A stretch of DNA of 64,000 bases, taken from assembly GCA_023665325.1 (NCBI GenBank), contig JAMPED010000010.1:1-64000 (forward strand), in the 5' to 3' direction. Each line of letters begins with the position of its first letter. Positions within the stretch are counted from its first letter, which is position 1. Under the pieces are notes generated by a model. The model made no database searches and was not told where the DNA came from. It saw only the letters and a program-made list of their open reading frames with translations. The translations under genes were made by a program, and so were the position numbers. This document shows positions 17,125 to 26,622 of the stretch, piece by piece. This DNA is from Acetobacter sp. (GTDB taxonomy: Bacteria > Pseudomonadota > Alphaproteobacteria > RF32 > CAG-239).

Positions 17125-18675
17125 ATGACTGACGTGATTGATTTAGGAACTATTACCTTAGAAAAAGAGGCTGGTAAACTTAAAGATAAACTTAAAGATA
17201 AGGCAAAAGAACAGGCTGAAGATCTTTTTAGCGGGTGGTTTTCTAAAAAAGAAAAATATACAGAAAATGAAGATGGTTCTCTTACACGGGAAATTAAAGT
17301 TTGTAAACAGAAACTATCTGTATCAGCAGTGAAGCGCGAAGATGGTAGTTATTTACTTTCTCAGGCGGATATGTCTAAGCTTGATGATAAAAATTTGCAA
17401 AAATTGACTGAGAAAATTAGCAAGGGGAAAAAGCTTTCTAATGATGAACAACTGTGGGTGAATTTTCAAGACCGCACAGCTGTTGGATTGGCTTTAAAAG
17501 GTATGGGGTTTGATGATGCGTCAGCAACAGCTCATTTGCCTTTTGCTAAAGAACAATTGACTGAAAAAAATGCTATTGGAGCGTTTTATGTTAATCTGAA
17601 TGGTTTTGAAGGTGATAAAACTGCGTTGTTAGAAGGAATTAAGCAGCAGATGATTGCTGTATATGGGGCTGAAGTTGGTGAAAAGCATTTTGATGAGTTT
17701 GTGAAACTTTCTGGGTTGACTGATGAAATGCAAAAACTGGCGGATAAAGAAAAAGCTCCGGTTGAAACGGTTAAAGATGAGACTGTTAAGAATGAACCGG
17801 TTAAAGAAGAAAATGTTGTGAAATCTGAAATTATTAAGGAAGATACTGTTATGACTATAGATAATCGTGAAGAAATTAAACAAACTATGAGTGCTGATGC
17901 TGGCGTTAATAAAGTAAAAGAGGCAGCGCCACAGCAGTTGGATGTTGTGAAAGTTTCTGTAAAAGAAGATATTAAGAACGATGCTAAAGTGGCAGCTGTG
18001 CGTGATTTACTTAATCGCCCAGGAGTTAAGATGGATGATAAAGAGGGAGCTCTTAATAAATTAGTTGAAAATTTTGGAGCAGAGGCTGCTTATCAGATTG
18101 CTTATAAATGTGTGGTTGAACCGGCTAATGCGATGAATGCGATGGGAGAAGGTTTTAAGCGTTCTGGTGCGTCTATGGAATATTTTGCAGCTATTGATCC
18201 AAATGATTCGGAAAAAATGGCAAAAGTAGCTGAAATGATTGGTGTTTCAGTGGATGAATTTAAGGGGAAACAGCCTGAACGAAAGACGCTTGACATTAAA
18301 GGTATTGACAAAGAATCTTTACATAATGCCTTGAAGCTTGATGTTAAGACTGTGGCTGATGTTAAACCTGAAGAGATTAAATTGGCTGATCCGTTTGAAA
18401 AGCAGTATGCGGATATGTGTCAGAAACTTAATGTGGATGCTCTGAAAGTTAAAGATTTAGTAGCTATAGGGGCGACAAAGCAAGATTTTGATATGGCTTG
18501 GAAGAAGATGCTTTCGAAAGAAAACGGAACTTCTGAGAATATGCAGAAATATGTTAGAGATGGGATGGGGCTTGATGGTGAGTCTCCGGTTACTAAAGAA
18601 TTTGCCAAAAAAGTTTTCTCTCAGCTTAAAGACAAAGAGTTAGTGATGGCTCGTAACAATGGAAAAGTACGCTAG
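17125..18675 (+). CDS. Large charged, mostly helical protein of unknown function
   Basis: 516 residues with no signal peptide or TM segment, rich in Lys, Glu and Asp. An N-terminal LKDKLKDKAKEQAE amphipathic stretch is followed by a domain at about 50-210. A low-complexity region near 212-250 has several Val-Lys-[Asn/Asp]-Glu style repeats (VKDETVKNEPVKEENV). A second domain follows at about 285-516. Good ribosome binding site (GGAGG) and a strong promoter. The next gene is 35 bp downstream and also encodes a charged unknown protein, so the two are probably an operon. Confidence 0.65.
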   Translation: MTDVIDLGTITLEKEAGKLKDKLKDKAKEQAEDLFSGWFSKKEKYTENEDGSLTREIKVCKQKLSVSAVKREDGSYLLSQADMSKLDDKNLQKLTEKISKGKKLSNDEQLWVNFQDRTAVGLALKGMGFDDASATAHLPFAKEQLTEKNAIGAFYVNLNGFEGDKTALLEGIKQQMIAVYGAEVGEKHFDEFVKLSGLTDEMQKLADKEKAPVETVKDETVKNEPVKEENVVKSEIIKEDTVMTIDNREEIKQTMSADAGVNKVKEAAPQQLDVVKVSVKEDIKNDAKVAAVRDLLNRPGVKMDDKEGALNKLVENFGAEAAYQIAYKCVVEPANAMNAMGEGFKRSGASMEYFAAIDPNDSEKMAKVAEMIGVSVDEFKGKQPERKTLDIKGIDKESLHNALKLDVKTVADVKPEEIKLADPFEKQYADMCQKLNVDALKVKDLVAIGATKQDFDMAWKKMLSKENGTSENMQKYVRDGMGLDGESPVTKEFAKKVFSQLKDKELVMARNNGKVR

Positions 18676-18710
18676 ATTTAAGAGATTTGTTTTGTGTTGG
18701 AGATTGTACA

Positions 18711-19694
18711 ATGGCAAAAAGTGATCTTGAGATAGCATACGAAAAGGCATATGGAGAACATTCAAAAACGATGCTTGACAGACGGATGGAAGTTAAAGAA
18801 GCGTCTATTCCGTTGAATGTGGCTGAAATGCCGAATGCTGAAGAGATGAAAATTGAGATTCCAAAAGAGATGGAACAATCAACTCCTGTTCAGGAAATGC
18901 CTGTCGTGGAAACTAAGGCACCTGAGGCTGAGCAAAAAGCGCCAGAAGTGCAAGCGGCAATTGAAGAGAAACCACAATTAGTGACGCCTAATAGTAAGGC
19001 AAAAGAGAAATATCCATCGTTGTTTAGTCTTTTTTCTGATATGATGACGGCAGGGGACAGCGATAAAAAAAGTGATGAGATGTGGGAGGCTATGTTTGCT
19101 TGGGCGATTGGCGCGATGATGGGGGTGGATGTATTTAAAGAGCGGCTTGAGCAAGCTGAACGAGAACAGACTGAACGATTGTTAGCTGAAATGCGTGAAA
19201 AAGAGCGTTTGGCAGCCGCAGAAAAAGAGGGGGAAGTTAAGGCTCCTGAAAAAGAAACAGCGACACGTGTTGATGTTGGAGCTGCGACTATTCCGTTACA
19301 AGTAGCAGAAAAGCCTGATTTGGCGCAAGTTAATTTAAATATTCCGCAGACTGGAAACGTGAATGCGGCTAAACTGCCTGAGCAGATGGCTGAGAAACCT
19401 GATTTGTCACAAATTAAAATCAAAACACCAGCAGAGATAGCTTATGATAATATTGCTAAGGGGAAAGATGAAGTAACGTTAGCGGATTTGAAAGCGGCTG
19501 GGGTTAATCTTAAAACAGATTTAGCACCGACACTTAAGGCTTTGACAAAAGATAATCCTGAGAAATTGGCTGAACTGGCGCCAAAAGGGTTGGGTGATGA
19601 GAATGCACCGATTGGCAAAGAGTTGGGGGTGGCCCTTATTGGTCGGCAGCAGCAACGTGAGGCGATGATTAAGCATAATTCTTTATCTCGGTAG
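18711..19694 (+). CDS. Charged protein with internal IPLxVAExP repeats, unknown function
   Basis: 327 residues. Three related segments occur at about residues 24-48, 195-220 and 222-247. Each has the form IPLNVAEMPN / IPLQVAEKPD / LPEQMAEKPD followed by an alternating hydrophobic strand and a Pro. Between them lie a short hydrophobic patch (MWEAMFAWAIGAMMG, about 122-140) and a Glu/Arg-rich helix that could form a coiled coil. The ATG at 18711 has GGAG 8 nt upstream; an upstream ATG in frame lacks a site. It is probably co-expressed with the preceding gene. Confidence 0.65.
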   Translation: MAKSDLEIAYEKAYGEHSKTMLDRRMEVKEASIPLNVAEMPNAEEMKIEIPKEMEQSTPVQEMPVVETKAPEAEQKAPEVQAAIEEKPQLVTPNSKAKEKYPSLFSLFSDMMTAGDSDKKSDEMWEAMFAWAIGAMMGVDVFKERLEQAEREQTERLLAEMREKERLAAAEKEGEVKAPEKETATRVDVGAATIPLQVAEKPDLAQVNLNIPQTGNVNAAKLPEQMAEKPDLSQIKIKTPAEIAYDNIAKGKDEVTLADLKAAGVNLKTDLAPTLKALTKDNPEKLAELAPKGLGDENAPIGKELGVALIGRQQQREAMIKHNSLSR

Positions 19695-19720
19695 AGGGTA
19701 TTGTGTGCGCTTGGTGTGAG

Positions 19721-19960
19721 GAGATCCCTTGACTCGGACGACAAAACTGGTCGTCCGAGAGGGATGACACAGAAAAGAGGGAGATCCCTTGACGGCTTGC
19801 AAGCAAGCCGAGGGATGACAGAGAAAAGCGAGTATAGTTTTGTTTCTTTTAATATGTCATCGCTCTGAGCGTAGCGAAGTCAAGCGATCTCGTGAGAGTA
19901 TGGGTGGCAGCGCCACCTGCAACGATTAGGGCTGCGGCGGTCGGATGCTCCTCGCGATGA
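19721..19960. repeat. Repeat block: two family B copies and one family A copy
   Basis: Family B at 19721-19768 (inner stem TCGGACGAC/GTCGTCCGA) and 19781-19819 (CGGCTTGC/GCAAGCCG), family A at 19839-19918, then decayed fragments. Nothing else is supported between 19695 and 20039. Confidence 0.85.
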
Positions 19961-20039
19961 CGGGAAAATAGTTCTTTACATTTATCTTCGTTCTGCTATA
20001 ACGACTGAAACGTAACTTTTATTTAGGATTTTTTTTATT

Positions 20040-21086
20040 ATGACTAAACAAACTTGGAAACCGGGGACAATGCTCTCGCCATTACCGCCGGCATTGATTT
20101 CTTCTGGCGATATGGAACACCCCAATGTGATGACTGCAGCGTGGACAGGGATTATCTGTTCTGATCCGGTGATTACATACGTTTCTTTGCGGCCCTCACG
20201 TTATACACACGAGTTGGTGAGCAAAAATAAGGAGTTTGTGATTAACTTACCAACCTGGAAAGACGCTGAGGCTGTGGATATGGTTGGGGTGAAATCTGGC
20301 AGAGATTTGGATAAATTTGCACTTACAGGGTTTGTTGCGGAGTCATCAACTCAGGTTAAAGCGCCTCAAATTATGCAATGTCCAGTGAGTATTGAATGTA
20401 AAGTATTAGAGGTTCGTTCATTTGGAACGCACGATATGTTTTTGGCTGAAGTTGTTGCGGTGAATGTGGATGAGCAGTATATTGACGATACTGGGGCGCT
20501 TGATTTGGAAAGAGCTGGTTTGTTGGCGTATGCTCACGGTTTTTATTATACCCTCGGACGGAAAATCGGTAAATTTGGCTTTTCGGTTGAGAAGAAGAAA
20601 AAACAACCGGCGGCGCCTCAGGTTAGCACTATCATTAAGGCGGATAAAAAATTTGCCACCGCTCTTAAAGTGCGGACGGTGGAAGAAACAACGATGGAAA
20701 ATGGGGTTGAGGTGGTGACACGGAAACCTAAGTTTAAGAAACCAGAGAGAAAGCCTGCTTCTCGTTTTGAAGAAAGAGATGCTTATGGCGAGCGTCGGGG
20801 TAGGGGAGAACGCCGAGAGTTTTCTTCTGATAGACGTCGTGAGGGTGGTTTTGCGCGTAAGCAACGCGAAGATGGTGAGCGGAGAGAATTTTCTCGTGAT
20901 CGTCGTGAATATGGTGAAAAGAAGGAGTTTTCTCGTGAGCGTCGTGAAGATATGCGAGGAGAGAGGAAACCTGCTGGACGGAAGTTTGCTGATAAGCGGG
21001 CAAAATCTACCTCTTATGAGGGAAAACCTTATAAAAAACGTCCGGATGGGAGTTTTAAACGAGGCGCTCCACGTAGGAATGATTAG
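20040..21086 (+). CDS. Flavin reductase-like (flavoredoxin family) protein with a long Arg-rich tail
   Basis: Residues about 1-190 match the FMN-binding split-barrel flavin reductase-like family: WKPGTMLSPLPPALISSG, HPNVMTAAWTGIICSDPVITYVSLRPSRYTH, and the EFVINLP segment. From about 190 to 348 the protein becomes Lys/Arg/Glu-rich and apparently disordered. It contains several REFSRDRRE-like repeats and ends in KRPDGSFKRGAPRRND. Such tails are familiar from RNA-binding proteins and DEAD-box helicases, not from flavin reductases. The frame is continuous, so this is a true fusion as read here. Function of the tail: inference only. Confidence 0.85.
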   Translation: MTKQTWKPGTMLSPLPPALISSGDMEHPNVMTAAWTGIICSDPVITYVSLRPSRYTHELVSKNKEFVINLPTWKDAEAVDMVGVKSGRDLDKFALTGFVAESSTQVKAPQIMQCPVSIECKVLEVRSFGTHDMFLAEVVAVNVDEQYIDDTGALDLERAGLLAYAHGFYYTLGRKIGKFGFSVEKKKKQPAAPQVSTIIKADKKFATALKVRTVEETTMENGVEVVTRKPKFKKPERKPASRFEERDAYGERRGRGERREFSSDRRREGGFARKQREDGERREFSRDRREYGEKKEFSRERREDMRGERKPAGRKFADKRAKSTSYEGKPYKKRPDGSFKRGAPRRND

Positions 21087-21116
21087 AACTATTTGTGCTT
21101 TGCACTGATAATATAG

Positions 21117-21157
21117 CGGGTTGCTGAGAAGTGGCTCGCTTTTTTTATACGTCATTA
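21117..21157 (+). terminator. Repeat-associated intrinsic terminator
   Basis: AGCGGGTTGC..GTGGCTCGCTTTTTTT forms an imperfect stem followed by T residues. The same terminator and its ACGTCATTATGA flank occur after rpoD. Confidence 0.5.
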
Positions 21158-21237
21158 TGAGGAGTGTGTGGGCGCACAGCCAATCAGAACAAGCCAACAA
21201 GTATAGGGAGGGAAATTAGTTTCTTTGTTAAAGAAAA

Positions 21238-22671
21238 TTATCTTCCTTGGTGGTGGGTAATCCTGTTGTTTTGGATGAGCGTGTTTTGGGTTTCAATTTG
21301 TTTTAAACCTTGTTCTAGATATTTGGCATAATAAGCTTTACGGGTATCTATGTTAATGTGTGGGTCGTATTCGGCGATTTCTTTTTTGCCGTGTATAGGT
21401 TCGTTTGTTTCACGGGTAGATACTCGTCCCTCGTCACGAGGAATTCCAAGAGCAATACCCATTGCGTCAAACTTATGACCTGAACAGTTAATATCCGGCT
21501 TATGTCCTTTGATTTCGATGTTTTCCCCCTCTTTGTCATAATAGGTTAATTTTGTTACACCAACTCGCATATTATAGCCGCAGGGCATAGCAAATGTTCC
21601 TTGAGTGTATTGTTGCATACCGGCGGTGTTTTCACCAATGTAGCGCGTGTTGGGGTGATGATAAAACGAGGTATAGGCACTTTCAGCAGAAGAACCGACA
21701 TCACGGTCAAGCAAAATGTCTAATCTACCGTTAAAGCCTTTTTCGGGATTAAAGGGGTAATAAGTCGTTGTTTCATCAAATAAAGGTTGATTTTTGCCAC
21801 TGAAATGGCTGCGATTTATCGGGGTGATGTTATCTTTTGCGAGGTTTTCTGGTTTATAAGCACCGTGTGTATGCAATATGGCGTTTGAGAGTGCTGTATC
21901 ACGCATTTCGCAACGTTTGTAGGTGTTGATAAGGTTGCCATATAAGCGTTTGGCGATGTGGTCTATTGGTTTATCTTCGCCGCCTCGGTTATTACGGACA
22001 TCAAGGATTATTCGTCCGTTTTCCCATTTTTCTTTGTTATTGAGATATATGTCATCAAATGTTTCGATGAATTTATCCCAGCTTTCGTATGTACCTTTGC
22101 GATTATCAAAATCGGGAATACTGACAACGAGGATGTCTTCATTATTGGGAGCTTTCATTGTGCCGATTTCCCATATTGGGCAGCGGGTGCCGTCTTCATT
22201 TAATATATCATTTCCTTGTTTGTCTTTTTTGTATTCTCCTCCTAAACACTGGTATCCAAAAGGTTTGTCTTTGAGTTTGGCAAAGTTACGTCCGACAGTG
22301 CGAGATTCTTTGTTGCCACCGCCGGTATGATATTTGTTTTTTCCGCAGTCTAGAGTGAAATGACGATCTTCGATATATTGACCAGTGTGGTCAAAAACTT
22401 CTTTCATAAAATCGTATTGTTGGCGAGGAGCGGTGATGTTGTTATATAATTGTTCTATGTTTTGCATAAATGCTTGTTGGTTATTTTCAGAAAAACCATC
22501 CCAGCCGATGTGTTCTCGGGCTGCTTTGGCGTAAAAAGCGAGATTTAGGCGTTGCTCCTCTTTGCTCATTTCTTTTGTGTGGAGATTAGTATCAATTTGC
22601 TCATTTGCGGGGTGAATGAGATTTATCATTTGTTGTTCGCTTATGGTGTTGATTATTTCTTCAAACGTCAT
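21238..22671 (-). CDS. S41-family (tail-specific) peptidase
   Basis: A 477-residue protein with a C-terminal-processing-peptidase fold: RIILDVRNNRGGEDKPI near 216-232, the catalytic-serine segment DRDVGSSAESAY near 325, and RYIGENTAGMQQY near 345. There is no signal peptide and no clear PDZ domain, so it may act in the cytoplasm or be exported by another route. Substrate unknown. GGAGA precedes the ATG. The 3' end runs into poorly conserved basic residues. Confidence 0.8.
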   Translation of the reverse strand: MTFEEIINTISEQQMINLIHPANEQIDTNLHTKEMSKEEQRLNLAFYAKAAREHIGWDGFSENNQQAFMQNIEQLYNNITAPRQQYDFMKEVFDHTGQYIEDRHFTLDCGKNKYHTGGGNKESRTVGRNFAKLKDKPFGYQCLGGEYKKDKQGNDILNEDGTRCPIWEIGTMKAPNNEDILVVSIPDFDNRKGTYESWDKFIETFDDIYLNNKEKWENGRIILDVRNNRGGEDKPIDHIAKRLYGNLINTYKRCEMRDTALSNAILHTHGAYKPENLAKDNITPINRSHFSGKNQPLFDETTTYYPFNPEKGFNGRLDILLDRDVGSSAESAYTSFYHHPNTRYIGENTAGMQQYTQGTFAMPCGYNMRVGVTKLTYYDKEGENIEIKGHKPDINCSGHKFDAMGIALGIPRDEGRVSTRETNEPIHGKKEIAEYDPHINIDTRKAYYAKYLEQGLKQIETQNTLIQNNRITHHQGR

Positions 22672-22797
22672 ATTTATCTCCTTTAGGATAGTATAACAAA
22701 AATTGAAGCGAGTGTCAAGGCAAGGTGGTTGCTTTTGCGGCTGGAAAAATGGTGTGGATTATGGTATGGCTCGCAATGACGAGGGAGAAGGGGAATT

Positions 22798-23766
22798 ATG
22801 AACTGGATTTTGCTAAGTTTGCTTTATGCGGTGATAAATGCGGTTTATGTGATGTTTAACAGTAAGCATCATTATGATGGTTATGTTTTGGGGATTTGGC
22901 GAGGGTTTGGTATTTCGCTGTTGGTGTCGCCATTGCTTTTTACGGTGCCGCTTGATATTGCGGCAGACTACTTTCTTATTCTTATTATGCAGGGGATTAT
23001 GATTGGTATTTATGATAGTCATTTATTTTTTGCAACATCTCGTTATGGGGCGCACGCAAGCTCTGGGTTTATGGCGACTACTGTTTTGGTAACGGTGTTG
23101 TTGTGGTGGAGTATTGATTTTGAAGAGTTACGACGGTTGTTACAAGAACCAGTGCGGTTGATTAGTTTGGGGTTGATTTTTTGCGGATTTTCGGTGAGTT
23201 ATTGGCAGATGATGAAGGTACACGTTAGCCTTGAAGCGGAGAAATATTTGTATCCGGCGGTGTTTGCTTTGGCGTTGATGAGCATTGCGACACGTTATAT
23301 TGCGCTTAATGGTGGGTCTGCTTATGCTGGAGTGGTGTATTATTTGACGATTGCTTGTTTTGTGAGTGGGGTGTATAATTTGGTGGCGTTTATGTTTAAG
23401 AGAAGTCGGAAAAAGATTGATTGTTTTCCCCCTCACCCTAACCCTCCCCCTCCAAGGGGGGAGGGAAGAGATAGTGCTATCTGCAACAGTGTGAATCCCT
23501 CAGACAATGATGGAGATAAAACAAAGTTACTTATGGCACCGCTGAAGCACTGGCGGGGAGCTTGGCTGATTGTTTTTAGTACAATTCTCATTGGGGCTAA
23601 GACGTTGGCGTTTCGTTATGCGGACAACCCTGCTTATGTGATGGCGATGTTGTTACTTTCACCGATGTTTGCGGAGGTGATACAGACACATAGGCTTAAA
23701 ATTACACCATTTGTGGTGTTGGTTTTGGTGTTTTTGGGGCTGATGTTGGGGATTGCGTTATCTTGA
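22798..23766 (+). CDS. EamA/DMT-type membrane transporter with an in-frame repeat insertion
   Basis: A 322-residue protein with about nine to ten hydrophobic helices in the drug/metabolite transporter pattern, two halves separated by a hydrophilic loop. The central loop (about residues 208-235) contains a Pro-rich stretch encoded by a palindromic GC-rich repeat at about 23427-23471. The repeat keeps the frame open. The N-terminus lacks the first helix half seen in some members. Substrate unknown. It is convergent with pepA, with a shared terminator between them. Confidence 0.75.
   Translation: MNWILLSLLYAVINAVYVMFNSKHHYDGYVLGIWRGFGISLLVSPLLFTVPLDIAADYFLILIMQGIMIGIYDSHLFFATSRYGAHASSGFMATTVLVTVLLWWSIDFEELRRLLQEPVRLISLGLIFCGFSVSYWQMMKVHVSLEAEKYLYPAVFALALMSIATRYIALNGGSAYAGVVYYLTIACFVSGVYNLVAFMFKRSRKKIDCFPPHPNPPPPRGEGRDSAICNSVNPSDNDGDKTKLLMAPLKHWRGAWLIVFSTILIGAKTLAFRYADNPAYVMAMLLLSPMFAEVIQTHRLKITPFVVLVLVFLGLMLGIALS
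23427..23471. repeat. GC-rich palindromic repeat inside the transporter gene
   Basis: CCCTCACCCTAACCCTCCCC followed by the hairpin CCCCCT/AGGGGG. It is strikingly different in composition from the surrounding gene and encodes a Pro-rich loop. Confidence 0.7.
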
Positions 23767-23803
23767 GATGTTATTGACAAGGAATTGTATTTGGTGTAAA
23801 GTT

Positions 23804-23836
23804 AAAGCCCTCTGTGGGGAGGGCTTTAGGGTTTTT
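23804..23836. terminator. Terminator between the convergent transporter gene and pepA
   Basis: AAAGCCCTC/GAGGGCTTT 9-bp stem with T-rich flank on the + strand and an A/T-rich flank on the other. Confidence 0.7.
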
Positions 23837-25310
23837 ATTTCTTTTCCAAGTTTTTCAAGAATTGGTTTATTAAGCGGACACCGAAGCCGGATGCACCCAT
23901 TGGGTATAACGGTTTGGCTTTTTCGACCTTATCCATACCAGCGATATCTAAGTGCGCCCACGGTGTGTTTTTGTTGACAAAGCTTTCTAAGAAGCAAGCT
24001 GCAGTGATGGAACCGGCGGAGCGTCCAGCAGAGATGTTTTTGATGTCTGCGATGTCTGACTTTATCATTTTACGATAATTATCAGTTAAAGGGAAGCGCC
24101 ATAGCAACTCGCCTGATTGTTCGCCGGCAATGCTTAATAACTCTGCCATACAATCATCATTAGTAAACATACCTGCCATTTCAGAGCCCAAAGCTACGAC
24201 GATGGCGCCAGTTAAGGTGGCAAGGTCGATAATCCGCTCTGGTTTGTATTGTTGTTCAACGTATGTTAAGCAATCTCCTAAAACCAAACGTCCTTCAGCG
24301 TCGGTGTTTAAGATTTCTACAGTTTGACCAGAGAGGGAGGTTACGATGTCTCCGGGGCGGGTAGCTGTGCCAGAAGGCATATTTTCAACCAAACCAACAA
24401 TACCAACAATATTAAGGTTTAGTTTTTGCTGAGCGGCTGCTTTTAAGCTGGCAACAACAACAGCAGAGCCTGCCATATCTTGTTTCATATCCCACATTCC
24501 GGCGGCTGGTTTTAATGAGATACCACCGGCGTCAAAGGTTACACCTTTACCAACTAATGCAATATCCCAGCCTTTATTTTGTTTGTTGCCTCGGTGTTCT
24601 AAAATGCAAACGTATGGCGGGTTTGCTGAACCTTGTGACACTGATAACAGCATATTAAAGCCTTTTTTCTTCAATTCGCTTTGGTTTAAGAGTGTTACTT
24701 TTAAGCCCAAATGTTCTAAGCGTTTAATATCTGCGGCGTAAATTTCTGGGGTGAGTTCATTTGCCGGTTCGTTGGTTAAATCTCTGGCATAGCGGACAGC
24801 ATTTGCCAAAGCTGCGGTTTGCTCGTAGGCTTTTTTATCAAGCTCGTCTTTTGCAACAAAGTTTATAGTTTCTAACTTCGGGAAATCTGACGGTTTCTTT
24901 TTGGTGTGATATTTATCAAAGCTGTATGAGGCAAGCTCTATACCAAAGGCTAAACTTTGAGCAACTTTTTCGGCTGTAAAGTCTGTTTTGGGGAGTTTGC
25001 GGGTATAAACAGCGGCAGATTTGAAATTTTTAATTCGGTTATATAATTTACCGCCTAGTTCTTCAAGCTCTGGGGTGTCGATTGTGTTTTTAACGCGTAA
25101 TAAAACCACCGCTTCTTTAACCATATCTAAAACGAGAATTTCTTTTTTATTTTCTTCGGTGTCTTCACGTTCTGTCAAGGCTTTTAATTTATTAAAAGTT
25201 GAGCGGTCAATGATTTGCGCTGCACCGTAGTTTAACTCTTCTTCCTTTGTGGCGATGAGGACTTTTACCTCTGCTGTTTCATAAGGTTGATTAAATGTTA
25301 TTTCGGTCAT
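23835..25310 (-). CDS. pepA: Leucyl aminopeptidase (M17 family, PepA)
   Basis: A 491-residue cytosolic di-metal aminopeptidase. The C-terminal catalytic domain has the metal/substrate motif GKGVTFDAGGISLKP near 250-265 and the signature NTDAEGRLVLGD near 330-341, with all expected Asp, Glu and Lys residues visible. The N-terminal regulatory domain (about 1-165) is more divergent. In some bacteria PepA is also a DNA-binding accessory factor for Xer recombination, which may be relevant to the dif-integrated element at 47-55 kb. GGAG precedes the ATG. Confidence 0.93.
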   Translation of the reverse strand: MTEITFNQPYETAEVKVLIATKEEELNYGAAQIIDRSTFNKLKALTEREDTEENKKEILVLDMVKEAVVLLRVKNTIDTPELEELGGKLYNRIKNFKSAAVYTRKLPKTDFTAEKVAQSLAFGIELASYSFDKYHTKKKPSDFPKLETINFVAKDELDKKAYEQTAALANAVRYARDLTNEPANELTPEIYAADIKRLEHLGLKVTLLNQSELKKKGFNMLLSVSQGSANPPYVCILEHRGNKQNKGWDIALVGKGVTFDAGGISLKPAAGMWDMKQDMAGSAVVVASLKAAAQQKLNLNIVGIVGLVENMPSGTATRPGDIVTSLSGQTVEILNTDAEGRLVLGDCLTYVEQQYKPERIIDLATLTGAIVVALGSEMAGMFTNDDCMAELLSIAGEQSGELLWRFPLTDNYRKMIKSDIADIKNISAGRSAGSITAACFLESFVNKNTPWAHLDIAGMDKVEKAKPLYPMGASGFGVRLINQFLKNLEKK

Positions 25311-25451
25311 TTGTTTCTCCTAAAGTTGTGTGCTGTTGCACTGGTTTATAGATTGCTGTGGTATATGTAGCTGATGCTACGACCTCGCAATGACGTTATG
25401 TGCTGTAAATATTGCTCTGTTATCAGTGAAGATTTGGTTAATAATTTGGGG

Positions 25452-25479
25452 TTGACATTGTTTTTTATGGTGATAATGT
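25452..25479 (+). promoter_or_regulatory. Possible promoter of tsaC
   Basis: TTGACA (25452-25457), 16-nt spacer, TAATGT (25474-25479). The -10 is weak. Confidence 0.4.
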
Positions 25480-25525
25480 CAAGAAAAAATGCTATGGTAT
25501 GCATTGACTTTATGAAGAGGGTTCT

Positions 25526-26470
25526 ATGAGTGGTATATATAAGATAGATGATGAGAATATGCAACAGGCGGTTGGGGTTATTCTATGTGGTGGATTAGTG
25601 GCTTTTCCGACTGAAACAGTTTATGGATTGGGAGCAAATGCGTATGATAGGCACGCTGTGGCGGCGATTTTTGAGGCTAAAGGACGCCCAACGTTTAATC
25701 CTCTTATTTCTCATATTGGTGTTCCTGAGATGTTGGGAGAATATGCGGCAGCGGATAGTCGGGCAGAATATTTAGCTAAAAAGTTTTGGCCAGGACCGTT
25801 GACTTTTGTTTTGCCACGGATTGATGATGAGCCAGCGCTTGATCTTGTTTGTGCGGGGTTACCTACAATTACGGTGCGTTGTCCAGATCATCCGATTGCG
25901 TTAAAATTGATTAACGACAGTGGGGTGCCAATTGTGGCGCCATCGGCTAATCGTTCGCAATCTATTTCGCCAACGACGGCAGAGGCTGTTTTTGAGAGCC
26001 TTGGTGAAAGTGTGGATATGATTTTGGATGGCGGTCCGTGTTCGGTTGGGGTGGAATCAACAATTTTGGATTTAACGACCAAAAAAGCTGTTCTTTTACG
26101 GGCTGGTGGAATTACCCGAGAGGAAATCGAGGATGCATTGCGCGAGCGTGTTTATATTTCAGATGGTAATCCAGATAAGCCGACATCTCCAGGGCAGCTC
26201 TTAAAACACTATGCGCCCTCTAAGAAGTTTCGCATTAACGTGACAGAGCCTGAGCCTGATGAGCTTTTTATTGCTTTTGGTGCAGGATATGACGGCGCAC
26301 AGATGAATCTTAGTCCCTCTGGAAATTTACGTGAGGCTGCGGCAAATCTGTTTGCTTTTATGCGGGCTGCAGATAATAATACTTTATATCAAAAGATGGC
26401 AATGGCGCCCATTCCTGAAGAGGGGGTCGGACTAGCGATTAACGATCGTATAAAAAGAGCTTCCCGTTAG
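25526..26470 (+). CDS. tsaC: Threonylcarbamoyl-AMP synthase (TsaC/Sua5 family)
   Basis: Makes threonylcarbamoyl-adenylate for the t6A37 modification of ANN-decoding tRNAs. The YrdC domain (about 10-200) shows FPTETVYGLGANAYD, the KGRPTFNPLISHI substrate-site segment, and PSANRSQSISPT. A C-terminal Sua5 extension (about 225-314) is present, making it the long Sua5 form (314 residues). GAGG precedes the ATG. Confidence 0.93.
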   Translation: MSGIYKIDDENMQQAVGVILCGGLVAFPTETVYGLGANAYDRHAVAAIFEAKGRPTFNPLISHIGVPEMLGEYAAADSRAEYLAKKFWPGPLTFVLPRIDDEPALDLVCAGLPTITVRCPDHPIALKLINDSGVPIVAPSANRSQSISPTTAEAVFESLGESVDMILDGGPCSVGVESTILDLTTKKAVLLRAGGITREEIEDALRERVYISDGNPDKPTSPGQLLKHYAPSKKFRINVTEPEPDELFIAFGAGYDGAQMNLSPSGNLREAAANLFAFMRAADNNTLYQKMAMAPIPEEGVGLAINDRIKRASR

Positions 26471-26493
26471 CGGAAAGTGTTGGGAATGTGCAG

Positions 26494-26533
26494 GAGCTCC
26501 CTTGACGATTGTCTGTGACAATTGAGGGATGAC
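26494..26533. repeat. Family B repeat with a CAATTG-type inner stem
   Basis: The inner stem is GATTGTC/GACAATT, a sequence unrelated to the other copies, while the outer arms are kept. Confidence 0.75.
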
Positions 26534-26622
26534 AGTAAGTAGGGCGTTGTCATTCAAGGGATGATGTTTGATGAAGAAAGGTTTGTGCTGATGGATGAGT
26601 GCAAATTTTCTTAATCTATTAC

